Of a stretch of DNA of 64,000 nt, positions 17,485 through 26,896 are shown one piece after another (positions within the stretch are counted from its first letter, which is position 1; each line of letters begins with the position of its first letter). Below the pieces are notes generated by a model, which was given only the letters and a program-made list of their open reading frames with translations, did not search any database and was not told the DNA's origin. Origin of the DNA: Deltaproteobacteria bacterium (GTDB lineage: Bacteria; Acidobacteriota; Thermoanaerobaculia; Multivoradales; JAHZIX01); the NCBI GenBank assembly GCA_022601195.1, contig JAHZIX010000005.1:124001-188000 (forward strand), in the 5' to 3' direction. A program made the translations under genes and the position numbers.

Positions 17485-18315
17485 ATGAGTGCAGAGAATT
17501 TGAAACTCAGTGTTGCCAGGAGCCTCCCTCGCGGAGCTTGGGCAGCGTCCCTCAGCCTGCTGTTTTGCTGGAGTCTGCTGGCTGCCTGCACCGATCCGCC
17601 AATGCCTCCTGCCAAGGAGGAGCCGGCATCCAGTTCGCTACCCGCTGTGCCGAAGTGGAGCGTGCCCGCTCCCCCTGCGGATCTGCCTCACGACCGTCCC
17701 CTCTCGGTGGGTTTCTTAGTGGTCGATGGGGTCTATAACACCGAACTGACGGCGCCTTTCGATATCTTTCAGCACACTCGCTTTCACACCGATCCAGGCA
17801 TGGAGGTCTTTACGGTTTCACCGGACGGGTCGGAGGTGAGGACCTTCGAGGGACTTAGGTTACTGCCGGACTACAGCTTCAAGACCGCGCCCAATATCGA
17901 CATCTTGGTAGTACCGAGCGCCGAGCACAGCATGGACAGCGATTTGCAAAACGAGGCCATGATGACCTGGGTCCGTGAGGTGGGGGAGTCTGCCCGCTAC
18001 TTGGTTTCCCTGTGCGACGGGGCCTTCGTTCTCGCCGCTGCGGGTCTACTGGACGGTCGGGCGGTGACCACCTTCCCGGGGGATCAGGATCGTTTCGCCG
18101 AGATGTTTCCCCACCTCGACCTTCGTCGAGGTGTTTCCTTCGTGCACGATGGGAAAGCCCTGACCTCCGAGGGAGGAGCCAGAAGCTTCGATGTCTCCAT
18201 GTATCTGGCCGCTTGGCTCTATGGGGAAAAGGCTGCTAAGGGGATCGGACGGGGCATGGTCCTCGCCTGGCCTCCGGCTCAAGAGACCATGCCCGCTTTG
18301 GTGGTGAGCCCCTGA
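17485..18315 (+). CDS. DJ-1/PfpI (GATase1-like) lipoprotein
   Basis: A 276-residue protein with lipobox LLAAC (Cys35), a Pro-rich linker and a DJ-1/PfpI domain (about 72-265). The nucleophile-elbow cysteine is C177 in SLCDGAF. VDGVYNTELTAPFDIFQ and EGLRLLPDYSF match the N-terminal ligand-binding part seen in AraC-linked or isonitrile-hydratase-like members. Such a domain is normally cytoplasmic; its export as a lipoprotein is unusual. Function (glyoxalase, hydratase or sensing) cannot be chosen. ATG 17485 has GGAGG 7 nt upstream. Confidence 0.87.
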   Translation: MSAENLKLSVARSLPRGAWAASLSLLFCWSLLAACTDPPMPPAKEEPASSSLPAVPKWSVPAPPADLPHDRPLSVGFLVVDGVYNTELTAPFDIFQHTRFHTDPGMEVFTVSPDGSEVRTFEGLRLLPDYSFKTAPNIDILVVPSAEHSMDSDLQNEAMMTWVREVGESARYLVSLCDGAFVLAAAGLLDGRAVTTFPGDQDRFAEMFPHLDLRRGVSFVHDGKALTSEGGARSFDVSMYLAAWLYGEKAAKGIGRGMVLAWPPAQETMPALVVSP

Positions 18316-18441
18316 GACTCGAAGAGGTTCGACTTTTCGGGTCTCAACCTCAAGCCTGCCGCTCCGGGGCGAACCTATTTTCAGCTTGCCGAAGCGTGTC
18401 GCGCTGGAAAGAACCTGCGCCGGAGAGGTTTCCTCGGGCTT

Positions 18442-19407
<966 letters not shown>

Positions 19408-19427
19408 TGATTGGGTTCCTACCGAGG

Positions 19428-19715
<288 letters not shown>

Positions 19716-19818
19716 GGTTTCTCCCGTGGTCTCTAGGACTTCAGATACTCGCTCTATGAGTTTTGGGGTTGGTGGTTCTTTAGGTCGGCCGCGGCGGAAC
19801 CGAGGCTGGACTGGAATG

Positions 19819-21201
19819 TTATTTCCCGGCTTTCTTGAAAAAATCTGCCATCGCTCCAAAGCCGCCTCCTCCCGAGGGTTGGGCTTGATAAGCCTCTCCC
19901 TGGAGATCGTATTCCGGAGTAGAAGAGGCCAGGGCGAGAGAGATGCGTCGCCGATCCGTCTCTACGGCCCGGACTGTGACCTCGAGGCTTTGCCCGAGCT
20001 CCACGGCTTCGCGGGCGTGATTCAATCGCCGCTCGTTGGCCAACTCACTAATGTGCAGCAAGCCATCGAGACCCGGAGCCAATTCAACGAAAGCTCCGAA
20101 GACCTCCGTCCGAACAACCTTTCCTTGCGTCGTGGTGCCGACGGAGAAGCGCTGTACAGCTTCCTCCCAGGGGTCCGTGGCGAGGGCTTTGCGAGATAGA
20201 GAGATCCGGTCCCGGTCGCGGCCGGTTTTGGGATCCTTCCCGGATTCGATTTTCAAAACCTTGACTTCGACCATCTGGCCCACTGCCAGAGCCTCTTTGG
20301 GATGCTCGATCCGGGTATGTTCGATTTCGCTGACATGGAGCAAGCCTTCCAGGCCCCCCAGGTCGACGAAGGCTCCGTAGGCTGCAAGGGAGGAGACGGT
20401 GCCGCGCACGATAGCGCCCTCATGGAGCTTGGCTCGGGTCTCTTCGGCCTTGGCTCGGGCCTCTTCTTCCAACAGTGCTCGGCGGGAGACGACGATGTTG
20501 GGCCCCCGGCCTCGGCTGTCGTCTTCGAAGCGAGTGATGCGAAACAGATATTTACCACCCACGAAGGCTGTCGCGTCTTCGACGAAACCCCGTTCGAGCT
20601 GTGAGATGGGGCAAAAGGCTCTCAAGGTACCCACGAAGACGTCGACACCGCCTTTGTTGACAGCCCCAACCTTTCCCTCCACGGGCAAACGGTTTTCGTA
20701 GGCCTGGCGCAACTCGTCGGCCATGGCCGAGCCGCCTCCCGGACGAACGCGTAACTTGAGGCTGCCGGTCTCACCGTCGATGGCCGAGACTTGAGCTTCG
20801 ATGGTATCGCCAAGGGCGGCTGTGACATTGCCCTCCGAGTCGGTGAGCTCCGAGAGCTCGACGATCCCTTCGGCTTTGATGCCCAAGTCGACGAAGGCGG
20901 CATTGGGAGAAAAGGAAACGATGCGACCGGTGATTTTCTCTCCGACCTTTGGAGTCGCCTTGCTACCGGCTTGAGGTCTAGATTCCTCGAAGGCAGCTAG
21001 AGCCGAGGCAAAGTCCTCCTCCGCGGCGGGCTCGGTGGCTGTTACTGGCTCTGGGGCTGCCTCTGGCTCAGTTGCCACGACTGGCTCATCAGCCACTTCT
21101 GCCGGAGCTGTTTTCGGCTCTGAGGTCGCTGGTGATTCCGGTGCCGGCGAAGTCTCCTTCGGCGACTGGGTCTCTGCTACGTTTTCTAAATCGTCCGACA
21201 T
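19819..21201 (-). CDS. S1-domain RNA-binding protein (ribosomal protein S1-like)
   Basis: A 460-residue protein with an acidic, Pro/Ala/Glu-rich N-terminal ~80 residues and four S1 OB-fold repeats at roughly 85-155, 171-245, 259-335 and 349-420 (for example GRIVSFSPNAAFVDLG, GTVSSLAAYGAFVDLGGLEGLLHVSE, GKVVRTEVFGAFVELAPGLDGLLH). It is shorter than six-repeat ribosomal S1 and may be a second S1-like translation or RNA-decay factor. ATG 21201 with AAAGGA upstream is preferred to GTG 21225. A 67-residue ORF lies just upstream on the same strand. Confidence 0.9.
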   Translation of the reverse strand: MSDDLENVAETQSPKETSPAPESPATSEPKTAPAEVADEPVVATEPEAAPEPVTATEPAAEEDFASALAAFEESRPQAGSKATPKVGEKITGRIVSFSPNAAFVDLGIKAEGIVELSELTDSEGNVTAALGDTIEAQVSAIDGETGSLKLRVRPGGGSAMADELRQAYENRLPVEGKVGAVNKGGVDVFVGTLRAFCPISQLERGFVEDATAFVGGKYLFRITRFEDDSRGRGPNIVVSRRALLEEEARAKAEETRAKLHEGAIVRGTVSSLAAYGAFVDLGGLEGLLHVSEIEHTRIEHPKEALAVGQMVEVKVLKIESGKDPKTGRDRDRISLSRKALATDPWEEAVQRFSVGTTTQGKVVRTEVFGAFVELAPGLDGLLHISELANERRLNHAREAVELGQSLEVTVRAVETDRRRISLALASSTPEYDLQGEAYQAQPSGGGGFGAMADFFKKAGK

Positions 21202-21243
21202 GTCTAGCGATGTCCTTTCCGGCACTTACTCAGGGGGAGGGCC

Positions 21244-21447
21244 TCAATCTTCGATGGTCACGTAGCGGCTGGCGACTCCGAGGATTTCTTCCGGTTCCGC
21301 GGCAAAAGCTTCTTCGGTGAACTTCAAAGCCGCTTCGCCGTGCCCGGCCTTCTGCAGGTTCCGCCTGACGTAGGCGATCAATCCCACGGGCTTGTCGATG
21401 TGCTCTCGCAAGCTCAGCACGATACTGGGGAAGAGAGGCTCGCTCAT
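21244..21447 (-). CDS. Small conserved-looking protein upstream of the S1 gene
   Basis: A 67-residue soluble protein with regular helical pattern (SIVLSLREHIDKPVGLIAYVRRNLQKAG). It ends 42 bp before the S1-type gene start, on the same strand, so the two are likely co-transcribed. I do not recognise the family. The even amino-acid composition and the operon position support a real gene. Confidence 0.6.
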   Translation of the reverse strand: MSEPLFPSIVLSLREHIDKPVGLIAYVRRNLQKAGHGEAALKFTEEAFAAEPEEILGVASRYVTIED

Positions 21448-21623
21448 AGCTTTGACTGGGTAGCTGTAACTAAGTAGCTTTGAATGGGTTCATGGAAGTG
21501 AGGCCATTGCGAAGCGGAAACGCCCAGCAAAAGGGTAGGATACCGAGGAAAGCCCCTCAGGTCGAGAGCCCCGAGAAGAAAAGTGTGGAACATCTTTTCC
21601 CTCGGGATCGTCTAGTTGTGAAG

Positions 21624-24095
21624 ATGAAAAATACACTGAGTCCTCTTCGTCTGCTGCCAGAAATTCGCCGGGTCCTTCGTCAATGGTCTCGTCGGCCAGG
21701 TATCAATGCTCTGGCTATCGCTTCCATCGCCCTCGGAATTGGTGTCAACAGTTCCATTTTCAGTCTGGTCAACGCGGTCCTGCTCCGGGATCCACCGGTG
21801 CGCGATCCCGGCAAGCTGGTAGAGATCTACACCAGTGACTCCAGTGGCTTTCAGTATGGGACCAGCTCCTATCCGGACTATCTGGACCTACGCCAGGACG
21901 CCACCCTCCTCGAAGGATTGGCGGCCTACAGCTTGTTCATTGCCACCTACGACGATGGTGCCAAGACGAGACTCTTGTTCGGAGAAGCGGTGAGTAGCAA
22001 CTTCTTCGACCTCCTTGGGGTCCGTCCGGTCTTGGGGCGAAGCCTGTCTGCTACCGAAGCTGAAAGCGCCTTGGGGAGCCATCCGGTGGTCTTGTTGGGC
22101 TATGGTTTTTGGCAGCGAGAGTTTGCCGGGAACACGGAGATCCTCGGTAGCAGTTTGAAGCTCAACGGGCAGACTTTTACCATCGTTGGAGTCGCCCCGG
22201 AACTCTACGCCGGGACCTTCCCAGCTCTGGTTGCGGACTATTGGATTCCCTTGCAGATGTACGACAAGGTGGCGGAGAGTCCTCGTCTGGAACGTCGAGG
22301 GGCGCGCTCCTTTTTTCTCAAGGGGAGGCTGGCCGAGGGGGCCAGCATGGAGCAGGTCCAGGCCCAAATGGACAATCTAGCGGCTGGATTGGGCGAGGAG
22401 CATTCGGACACCAACGAGGGCCGGGGTATCACTCTGGTGTCGAGTCGGGAGGTCGCCTTCAACCCGGGAGTGGACGGTCAGCTCTTTGGAGTCGCCGGTC
22501 TTCTTCTAGCGGTAGTCGGCCTGGTACTGCTGATCGCCTGCTCAAATATTGCCAATCTGCTCCTGGCCAGAGCTTCCGACCGGCGTCGTGAGATCGCCGT
22601 TCGCCAGGCTCTTGGGGCCGGGCGAGGGCAACTGCTGCGTCAGCTGATGTTGGAAAGCCTCTTGTTGGCATTGGTTGGAGGAGCTCTCGGTCTGCTCCTC
22701 GCCCTGCTTTTGTCTCGCCTGGCGGTGCAGTTTCAGCCCCCCCTGCCTTTTCCTTTGGCGGTGGATTTGGGACTCGACTTACGAGTGGTCGGCTTTACCC
22801 TCCTTCTCGCTCTCGGAACCGGATTGCTGAGTGGCTTGGCGCCGGCCATCAAAGCGTCCCGTCCCGATCTGGTGTCTGCCCTTCGAGACGAGTCGGGCAG
22901 TATCGGGCGTGGCTACCGTCGTCTCGGGCTCCGCAATCTCCTGGTGGTGATCCAAGTAGCTGTATCGACGGTGTTATTGCTCGGTGCTGGGCTCTTTCTA
23001 CGTAGCCTGGCCAGTGCTCAGGCGATTGATCCAGGGTTTGATCTGCGTCAAGGAGTGGTGGCATCGCTGGCCCTGGGGCTGGGTGGCTCCTACTCCGAAG
23101 CCGAAGGTCGTCTGTTCCTGGAGAGGGTCGAAGAGAGGGTAGAAGCCTTGCCGGGAGTGAGCTCTGCGGCTCTCGCCGAGAGCCTGCCCTTGGGATTCAG
23201 CGTTCGGCTTCGCGGCATCGATATCGAAGGGGCTGCAGCGAAAGAGGATGACGACTGGCCCCAGGTAGATTTCACCAAGGTGGGGCCCGGTTATTTCGAA
23301 ACCATGGGTATCGCCGTACCTTGGGGGCGAAGCTTCTCCCCCCAGGACGATTCCGGAGCCCCGGGCGTCGTGATTGTCAACGAAGAAGCTGCCAAGCGCT
23401 TTTGGCCCGGAGAGAGCGCTTTGGGCAAGACCCTGCGCTTCGACACCGACGAGCCGTATCTGGAGGTCATAGGGGTCGCTCGCACGGGGAAGTACCGAAC
23501 CCTGGGGGAAGAGCCGCGGCCGTTCGTCTATCAACCCTATCGTCAAAGTTATACCTCCTTCATGAGCTTGATCGTGGCCGGTCAGGGAAATGAAGCTCAG
23601 TTGCTACGAACGATTCGGCAGGAGCTCGAAGTCATGGACCCGGATCTGCCTCTGTTCGATATCCGCACGATCACCGATCACTTGGCCATCATGCTCTTCC
23701 CGGCCCGGGTTGGCGCGGTCCTGCTGGCAGCCTTCGGCCTGTTGGGCCTGGTACTCGCCTCCGTGGGGCTCTATGGAGTGGTGGCCTATTCGGTGGCCCG
23801 GCGAACCCGAGAGGTGGGGATTCGGATGGCCATCGGTGCCCACCGCCGGGACGTGTTGCGGTTGGTCGTCCGGGAGGGGATGACCCTGGTCGTCTTCGGT
23901 CTTGCGTTGGGTTTGGCCCTTGCGGTTGCCGCAGGTCGGTTACTTGGCCGCTGGCTCTATGGGATCGAGCCGACGGATCTGTTGACCTTCACCGCCGTAC
24001 CCCTGTTGCTCCTAGGGGTGGCTTTGGTGGCCAATCTGGTACCGGCCCGCCGGGCGACTCGTATCGATCCGATGGTTGCCCTACGCCACGACTAA
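21624..24095 (+). CDS. ADOP-type duplicated FtsX/MacB ABC permease
   Basis: An 823-residue permease made of two MacB_PCD/FtsX units: a first transmembrane helix at about 35-60 (ALAIASIALGIGVNSSIFSLVNAVLL), a periplasmic domain, three helices at about 300-420, a second periplasmic domain, and three final helices from about 690. This doubled form without a linked ATPase is the acidobacterial duplicated orphan permease. It is probably part of an efflux or lipoprotein/peptide-handling system with an ATPase encoded elsewhere. ATG 21624 (MKNTLSPLRLLPEIRR) fits family length; the ribosome site is weak and the frame stays open back to TTG 21480. Confidence 0.9.
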   Translation: MKNTLSPLRLLPEIRRVLRQWSRRPGINALAIASIALGIGVNSSIFSLVNAVLLRDPPVRDPGKLVEIYTSDSSGFQYGTSSYPDYLDLRQDATLLEGLAAYSLFIATYDDGAKTRLLFGEAVSSNFFDLLGVRPVLGRSLSATEAESALGSHPVVLLGYGFWQREFAGNTEILGSSLKLNGQTFTIVGVAPELYAGTFPALVADYWIPLQMYDKVAESPRLERRGARSFFLKGRLAEGASMEQVQAQMDNLAAGLGEEHSDTNEGRGITLVSSREVAFNPGVDGQLFGVAGLLLAVVGLVLLIACSNIANLLLARASDRRREIAVRQALGAGRGQLLRQLMLESLLLALVGGALGLLLALLLSRLAVQFQPPLPFPLAVDLGLDLRVVGFTLLLALGTGLLSGLAPAIKASRPDLVSALRDESGSIGRGYRRLGLRNLLVVIQVAVSTVLLLGAGLFLRSLASAQAIDPGFDLRQGVVASLALGLGGSYSEAEGRLFLERVEERVEALPGVSSAALAESLPLGFSVRLRGIDIEGAAAKEDDDWPQVDFTKVGPGYFETMGIAVPWGRSFSPQDDSGAPGVVIVNEEAAKRFWPGESALGKTLRFDTDEPYLEVIGVARTGKYRTLGEEPRPFVYQPYRQSYTSFMSLIVAGQGNEAQLLRTIRQELEVMDPDLPLFDIRTITDHLAIMLFPARVGAVLLAAFGLLGLVLASVGLYGVVAYSVARRTREVGIRMAIGAHRRDVLRLVVREGMTLVVFGLALGLALAVAAGRLLGRWLYGIEPTDLLTFTAVPLLLLGVALVANLVPARRATRIDPMVALRHD

Positions 24096-24271
24096 ATGGC
24101 CCCTCTGGCCAGGGCCTCTAATGAAGAAGCCAACCGGGTCCCATGGGCAACAACAGCCTGAGGGACCTCTCCCGGGGCTCCGCCAGTCACCAAAGGTCTT
24201 TGCAGGAAACGCTCCCAGCTCTCTTGGCCCATTCCGCCGTCGAGGGGAGAAACAGAGTAAGATCCGGCATC

Positions 24272-25105
24272 ATGAAGCAGCGGGCGGAAACCTCTTCGGG
24301 TCGTCGATTCGAACGCTATGTAGCCATCGGCGATAGTTCGACGGAAGGTCTGGAAGATCCGGATGGCCAAGGCGGTTACCGAGGGTGGTCAACCCGACTG
24401 GTGGAACGCCTGGCCCTGGCCCAAGGGTCGATCGAATATGCCAACCTAGCGGTGCGGGGCCGCCGTACTCGCCGTATTTTGGAAGAACAGCTGGAGCCGG
24501 CCTTGGCCCTTCGTCCCGACTTGGCGACCCTTTTTGCTGGCACTAACGATGTGGTGGCGAGCCAGTTTGACCTGTCGGCAGTAGCAGCGGACCTGGAGCT
24601 CATGCATGGTTCTCTGACCAAAGCCGGTGCCACCGTTTTGACTTTCACTCTGCCAGATCTTTCTCCCGTCATGCCTCTGGCTCGAGCCGTGTGGCCAAGG
24701 GTTCAGGCTCTCAATGAAGCGCTACGGGGAATCTGTGCTCGGTCCGGTTCTCTTCTGGTCGACTTGGCTGCCCATCCGGTCGCTTCAGATCCCCGGCTTT
24801 GGAGTGATGATCGGCTCCACGCCAACTCCGCGGGGCACGAGCGAATCGCTGCTGCCTTGGCTCATGCCTTGGGTTTGCCCGGTACCAACCAAGGCTGGTC
24901 GCTGCCCCTCGAAGAAAGTCTTGATCGCGGAATTCTCCAACTTCTGGGGGCCGAGATCGCCTGGGTTTGGCGTTTTCTCGTACCTTGGGTTTGGCGCCAC
25001 TCTCGGGGTATTTCGTCCGGTGACGGGAGATCCGCCAAGCAGCCCGACCTGGTCGTCATCGAAGCGACAGCCCTCCTTGATGCCTCCGACCTTGCCTCTC
25101 ACTGA
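24272..25105 (+). CDS. SGNH/GDSL-family hydrolase
   Basis: A 277-residue esterase-like protein without a signal peptide. Block I is AIGDSSTEG (nucleophile Ser), block III GTND and block V DRLHANSAGH with the catalytic Asp and His. In the family such enzymes cleave acyl or acetyl esters of lipids and sugars. The last ~70 residues extend beyond the SGNH fold with a Trp-rich hydrophobic patch (IAWVWRFLVPWVWRH), perhaps a membrane-touching tail. ATG 24272 (MKQRAE) is preferred; an in-frame ATG at 24143 is also possible. Confidence 0.85.
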   Translation: MKQRAETSSGRRFERYVAIGDSSTEGLEDPDGQGGYRGWSTRLVERLALAQGSIEYANLAVRGRRTRRILEEQLEPALALRPDLATLFAGTNDVVASQFDLSAVAADLELMHGSLTKAGATVLTFTLPDLSPVMPLARAVWPRVQALNEALRGICARSGSLLVDLAAHPVASDPRLWSDDRLHANSAGHERIAAALAHALGLPGTNQGWSLPLEESLDRGILQLLGAEIAWVWRFLVPWVWRHSRGISSGDGRSAKQPDLVVIEATALLDASDLASH

Positions 25106-25250
25106 TCTTCTCACCGCTACAGTTCTCGCCAGGCCTCGTTTCCCTCGCCTTAACCAAAGGATGAGGGATTCCCTCGATTCCTTTCGCGTCGTTGGTTGAA
25201 GGAAAACAACCGAGGGCCGTCCATCGGCTCTCCAGATGGGAAAGGACAAT

Positions 25251-26453
25251 ATGAAATTCTCATTTTTCGTTTCTGCCTTGGCAATCGTCGCGGCGGTGGT
25301 GACCGGCCCTGCTGCCTGGGGGATCGTTAGCGCGAACCCGGCATCCGGTGATCCCAACGTACCAGACCCCCACTTGGTGACGGGTCTGTTCGATATCAAT
25401 CAGCATGTGTTTCTGCTGACCGATCTACCAGCCATCAATCCGGATGGAGTCGTAGAGATCGAAGTGTTGAGAACGGATCGTTCTCTGACCTGTTCGGCGG
25501 CAGTGATACATACCCCGACTGGTCCCCAGAACAGAGCGGTTCTCACTGCAGCTCACTGTGTTGATGACCCTCGGGTGCGCCAGGTTTCGGTAGAGATCGA
25601 CGAGCAGGGCTTGCCGACGACCTATCAAACCTGTCACGGCGATGCCCCGGGCTGCGTGTTGTCGGATCAGGTGCTAGTTCATCCGTCCTATGTGGGAGTC
25701 AGGTTTGGCTACGACCTAGCTCTGATCTATTTCGAGTCTCCAATGAGCGGCCTGGCGACTGCCTACCAGGTGAGCGATTCCTCGACCCAGCCCTTTGGCC
25801 CAGGTCTCTTCGTGAAATTTGGCTTCGGGTGTAGCGGCTACGGCGGCGACGGGGTTGATGATTGCGACTTGAATTCCTACGACCACCAAAAGCGCTGGGC
25901 GGTAAATCGCTGGGATTCTCTTGGTCTGGGAAACTTCGGAGTGGAAGTGGATGGAACCCCCTTTCTCAATAACCATACTCAACTGGTGTTGGACTTCGAT
26001 AAATTCACCCAGATAGACAACAATCTCTTCAATTTCTATCAAAATACCTTTGACCCAGCCACGGGTTATATCGAAATCGATAACCAAGCGTATTCCTGGG
26101 GAGTGGGCGGTGGGGAAGGATGGGGCTGTGCTGGAGATTCCGGCGGTCCTAATTTCGTCTTCGACCTAACGACCAGTACTTGGGTGATCCGCGCCGTCAA
26201 CTCATACGTCCTGCGTATGGATGATGACTACCCTGGGTTCGCCGGCAACTCAGACTTCACCGCATTCTCCGGTAGTTGTTCCGGGACCGGGCGTGACTTC
26301 TCCTTTGGTGAGTTCGAAGGAGATGCGCTGGTCACTCGGTCTTTGCTCGATCAAGTTCTCGGTCTCGCTCCCACTTCTCCCACGCCCGTTGCGAAAGGGA
26401 AGGTAGAGCCGAACCATGGGGCTATGGGTTTCCCGCCTCCCTCCCAGCGGTGA
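25251..26453 (+). CDS. Secreted trypsin-like serine protease (S1)
   Basis: A 400-residue exported protease. The signal peptide starts at MKFSFFVSALAIVAAVVTG. The chymotrypsin triad is H102 in TAAHC, D155 in YDLAL and S297 in GDSGGP. A ~140-residue stretch between Asp and Ser is longer than in trypsin. ATG 25251 has AAAGGAC just upstream; ATG 25236 in frame is less well placed. The gene is followed after 78 bp by two mini-ORFs on the same strand with strong ribosome sites and no visible promoter, so they may share its transcript. Confidence 0.9.
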   Translation: MKFSFFVSALAIVAAVVTGPAAWGIVSANPASGDPNVPDPHLVTGLFDINQHVFLLTDLPAINPDGVVEIEVLRTDRSLTCSAAVIHTPTGPQNRAVLTAAHCVDDPRVRQVSVEIDEQGLPTTYQTCHGDAPGCVLSDQVLVHPSYVGVRFGYDLALIYFESPMSGLATAYQVSDSSTQPFGPGLFVKFGFGCSGYGGDGVDDCDLNSYDHQKRWAVNRWDSLGLGNFGVEVDGTPFLNNHTQLVLDFDKFTQIDNNLFNFYQNTFDPATGYIEIDNQAYSWGVGGGEGWGCAGDSGGPNFVFDLTTSTWVIRAVNSYVLRMDDDYPGFAGNSDFTAFSGSCSGTGRDFSFGEFEGDALVTRSLLDQVLGLAPTSPTPVAKGKVEPNHGAMGFPPPSQR

Positions 26454-26531
26454 GATTTTCACTCTGAAGATCCTTTTTAGAGATCTCCAGTTGAATCGAT
26501 AGAAAACTTTGTGGGAAAGGAGGTGAAAAGA

Positions 26532-26582
26532 ATGGCTACCAAGACCAAGATTCGTGCAGGAGTGTTCGTTTGGAATGATTAG
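26532..26582 (+). CDS. Mini-ORF 1, candidate peptide MATKTKIRAGVFVWND
   Basis: A 16-codon ORF ending in TAG. It is preceded by AAAGGAGGTGA (26516-26526), a perfect 11-nt Shine-Dalgarno sequence 5 nt before the ATG, the strongest ribosome site I saw in the window. It aligns without gaps to the second mini-ORF 74 bp downstream: K4, T5 and I7-R8-A9-G10 are identical, and five of these six codons differ only at the third base. That pattern suggests selection on the peptide. I do not recognise it. A leader-like N-terminus and variable Trp/Asn C-terminus would fit a modified-peptide precursor, but no modifying enzyme is next to it. Confidence 0.6.
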   Translation: MATKTKIRAGVFVWND

Positions 26583-26656
26583 CCGATAGAAGCTTCGGAA
26601 GAATGGCTCGGGGAGTTCCGAACCATTTTCGAAAAACAACTCTTGGAGGACTCGAG

Positions 26657-26716
26657 ATGAAGCAGAAAACGACGATTCGCGCCGGTATGCGGATCGAGAT
26701 CATCGGTCTGGGCTAA
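26657..26716 (+). CDS. Mini-ORF 2, candidate peptide MKQKTTIRAGMRIEIIGLG
   Basis: A 19-codon ORF ending in TAA with GGAGG (26646-26650) about 6 nt before ATG 26657. It shares K4-T5-x-I7-R8-A9-G10 with mini-ORF 1 and then diverges to a hydrophobic Ile/Gly end. An in-frame ATG at 26603 would add 18 residues, but the ribosome site favours the short form, which also has the same spacing to the shared core. Role unknown; see mini-ORF 1. No terminator is seen before the convergent lipoprotein gene. Confidence 0.55.
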   Translation: MKQKTTIRAGMRIEIIGLG

Positions 26717-26896
26717 CCCTTCCTTTACATCAACTTTTTCTGCGGCTCCGTATCTCCCAGGATCTCCGGCGTCAAAAGGCGATTCTGCTTCTCGGCAGAG
26801 AAACATCATGCCTGCGTCGCAGAACTCACTTTTTTCCTTGGGTTCCCCGGGATCTACGGCACCTCGCGACAAAGTTGGAGAGAAGAAAGGGCTAAG

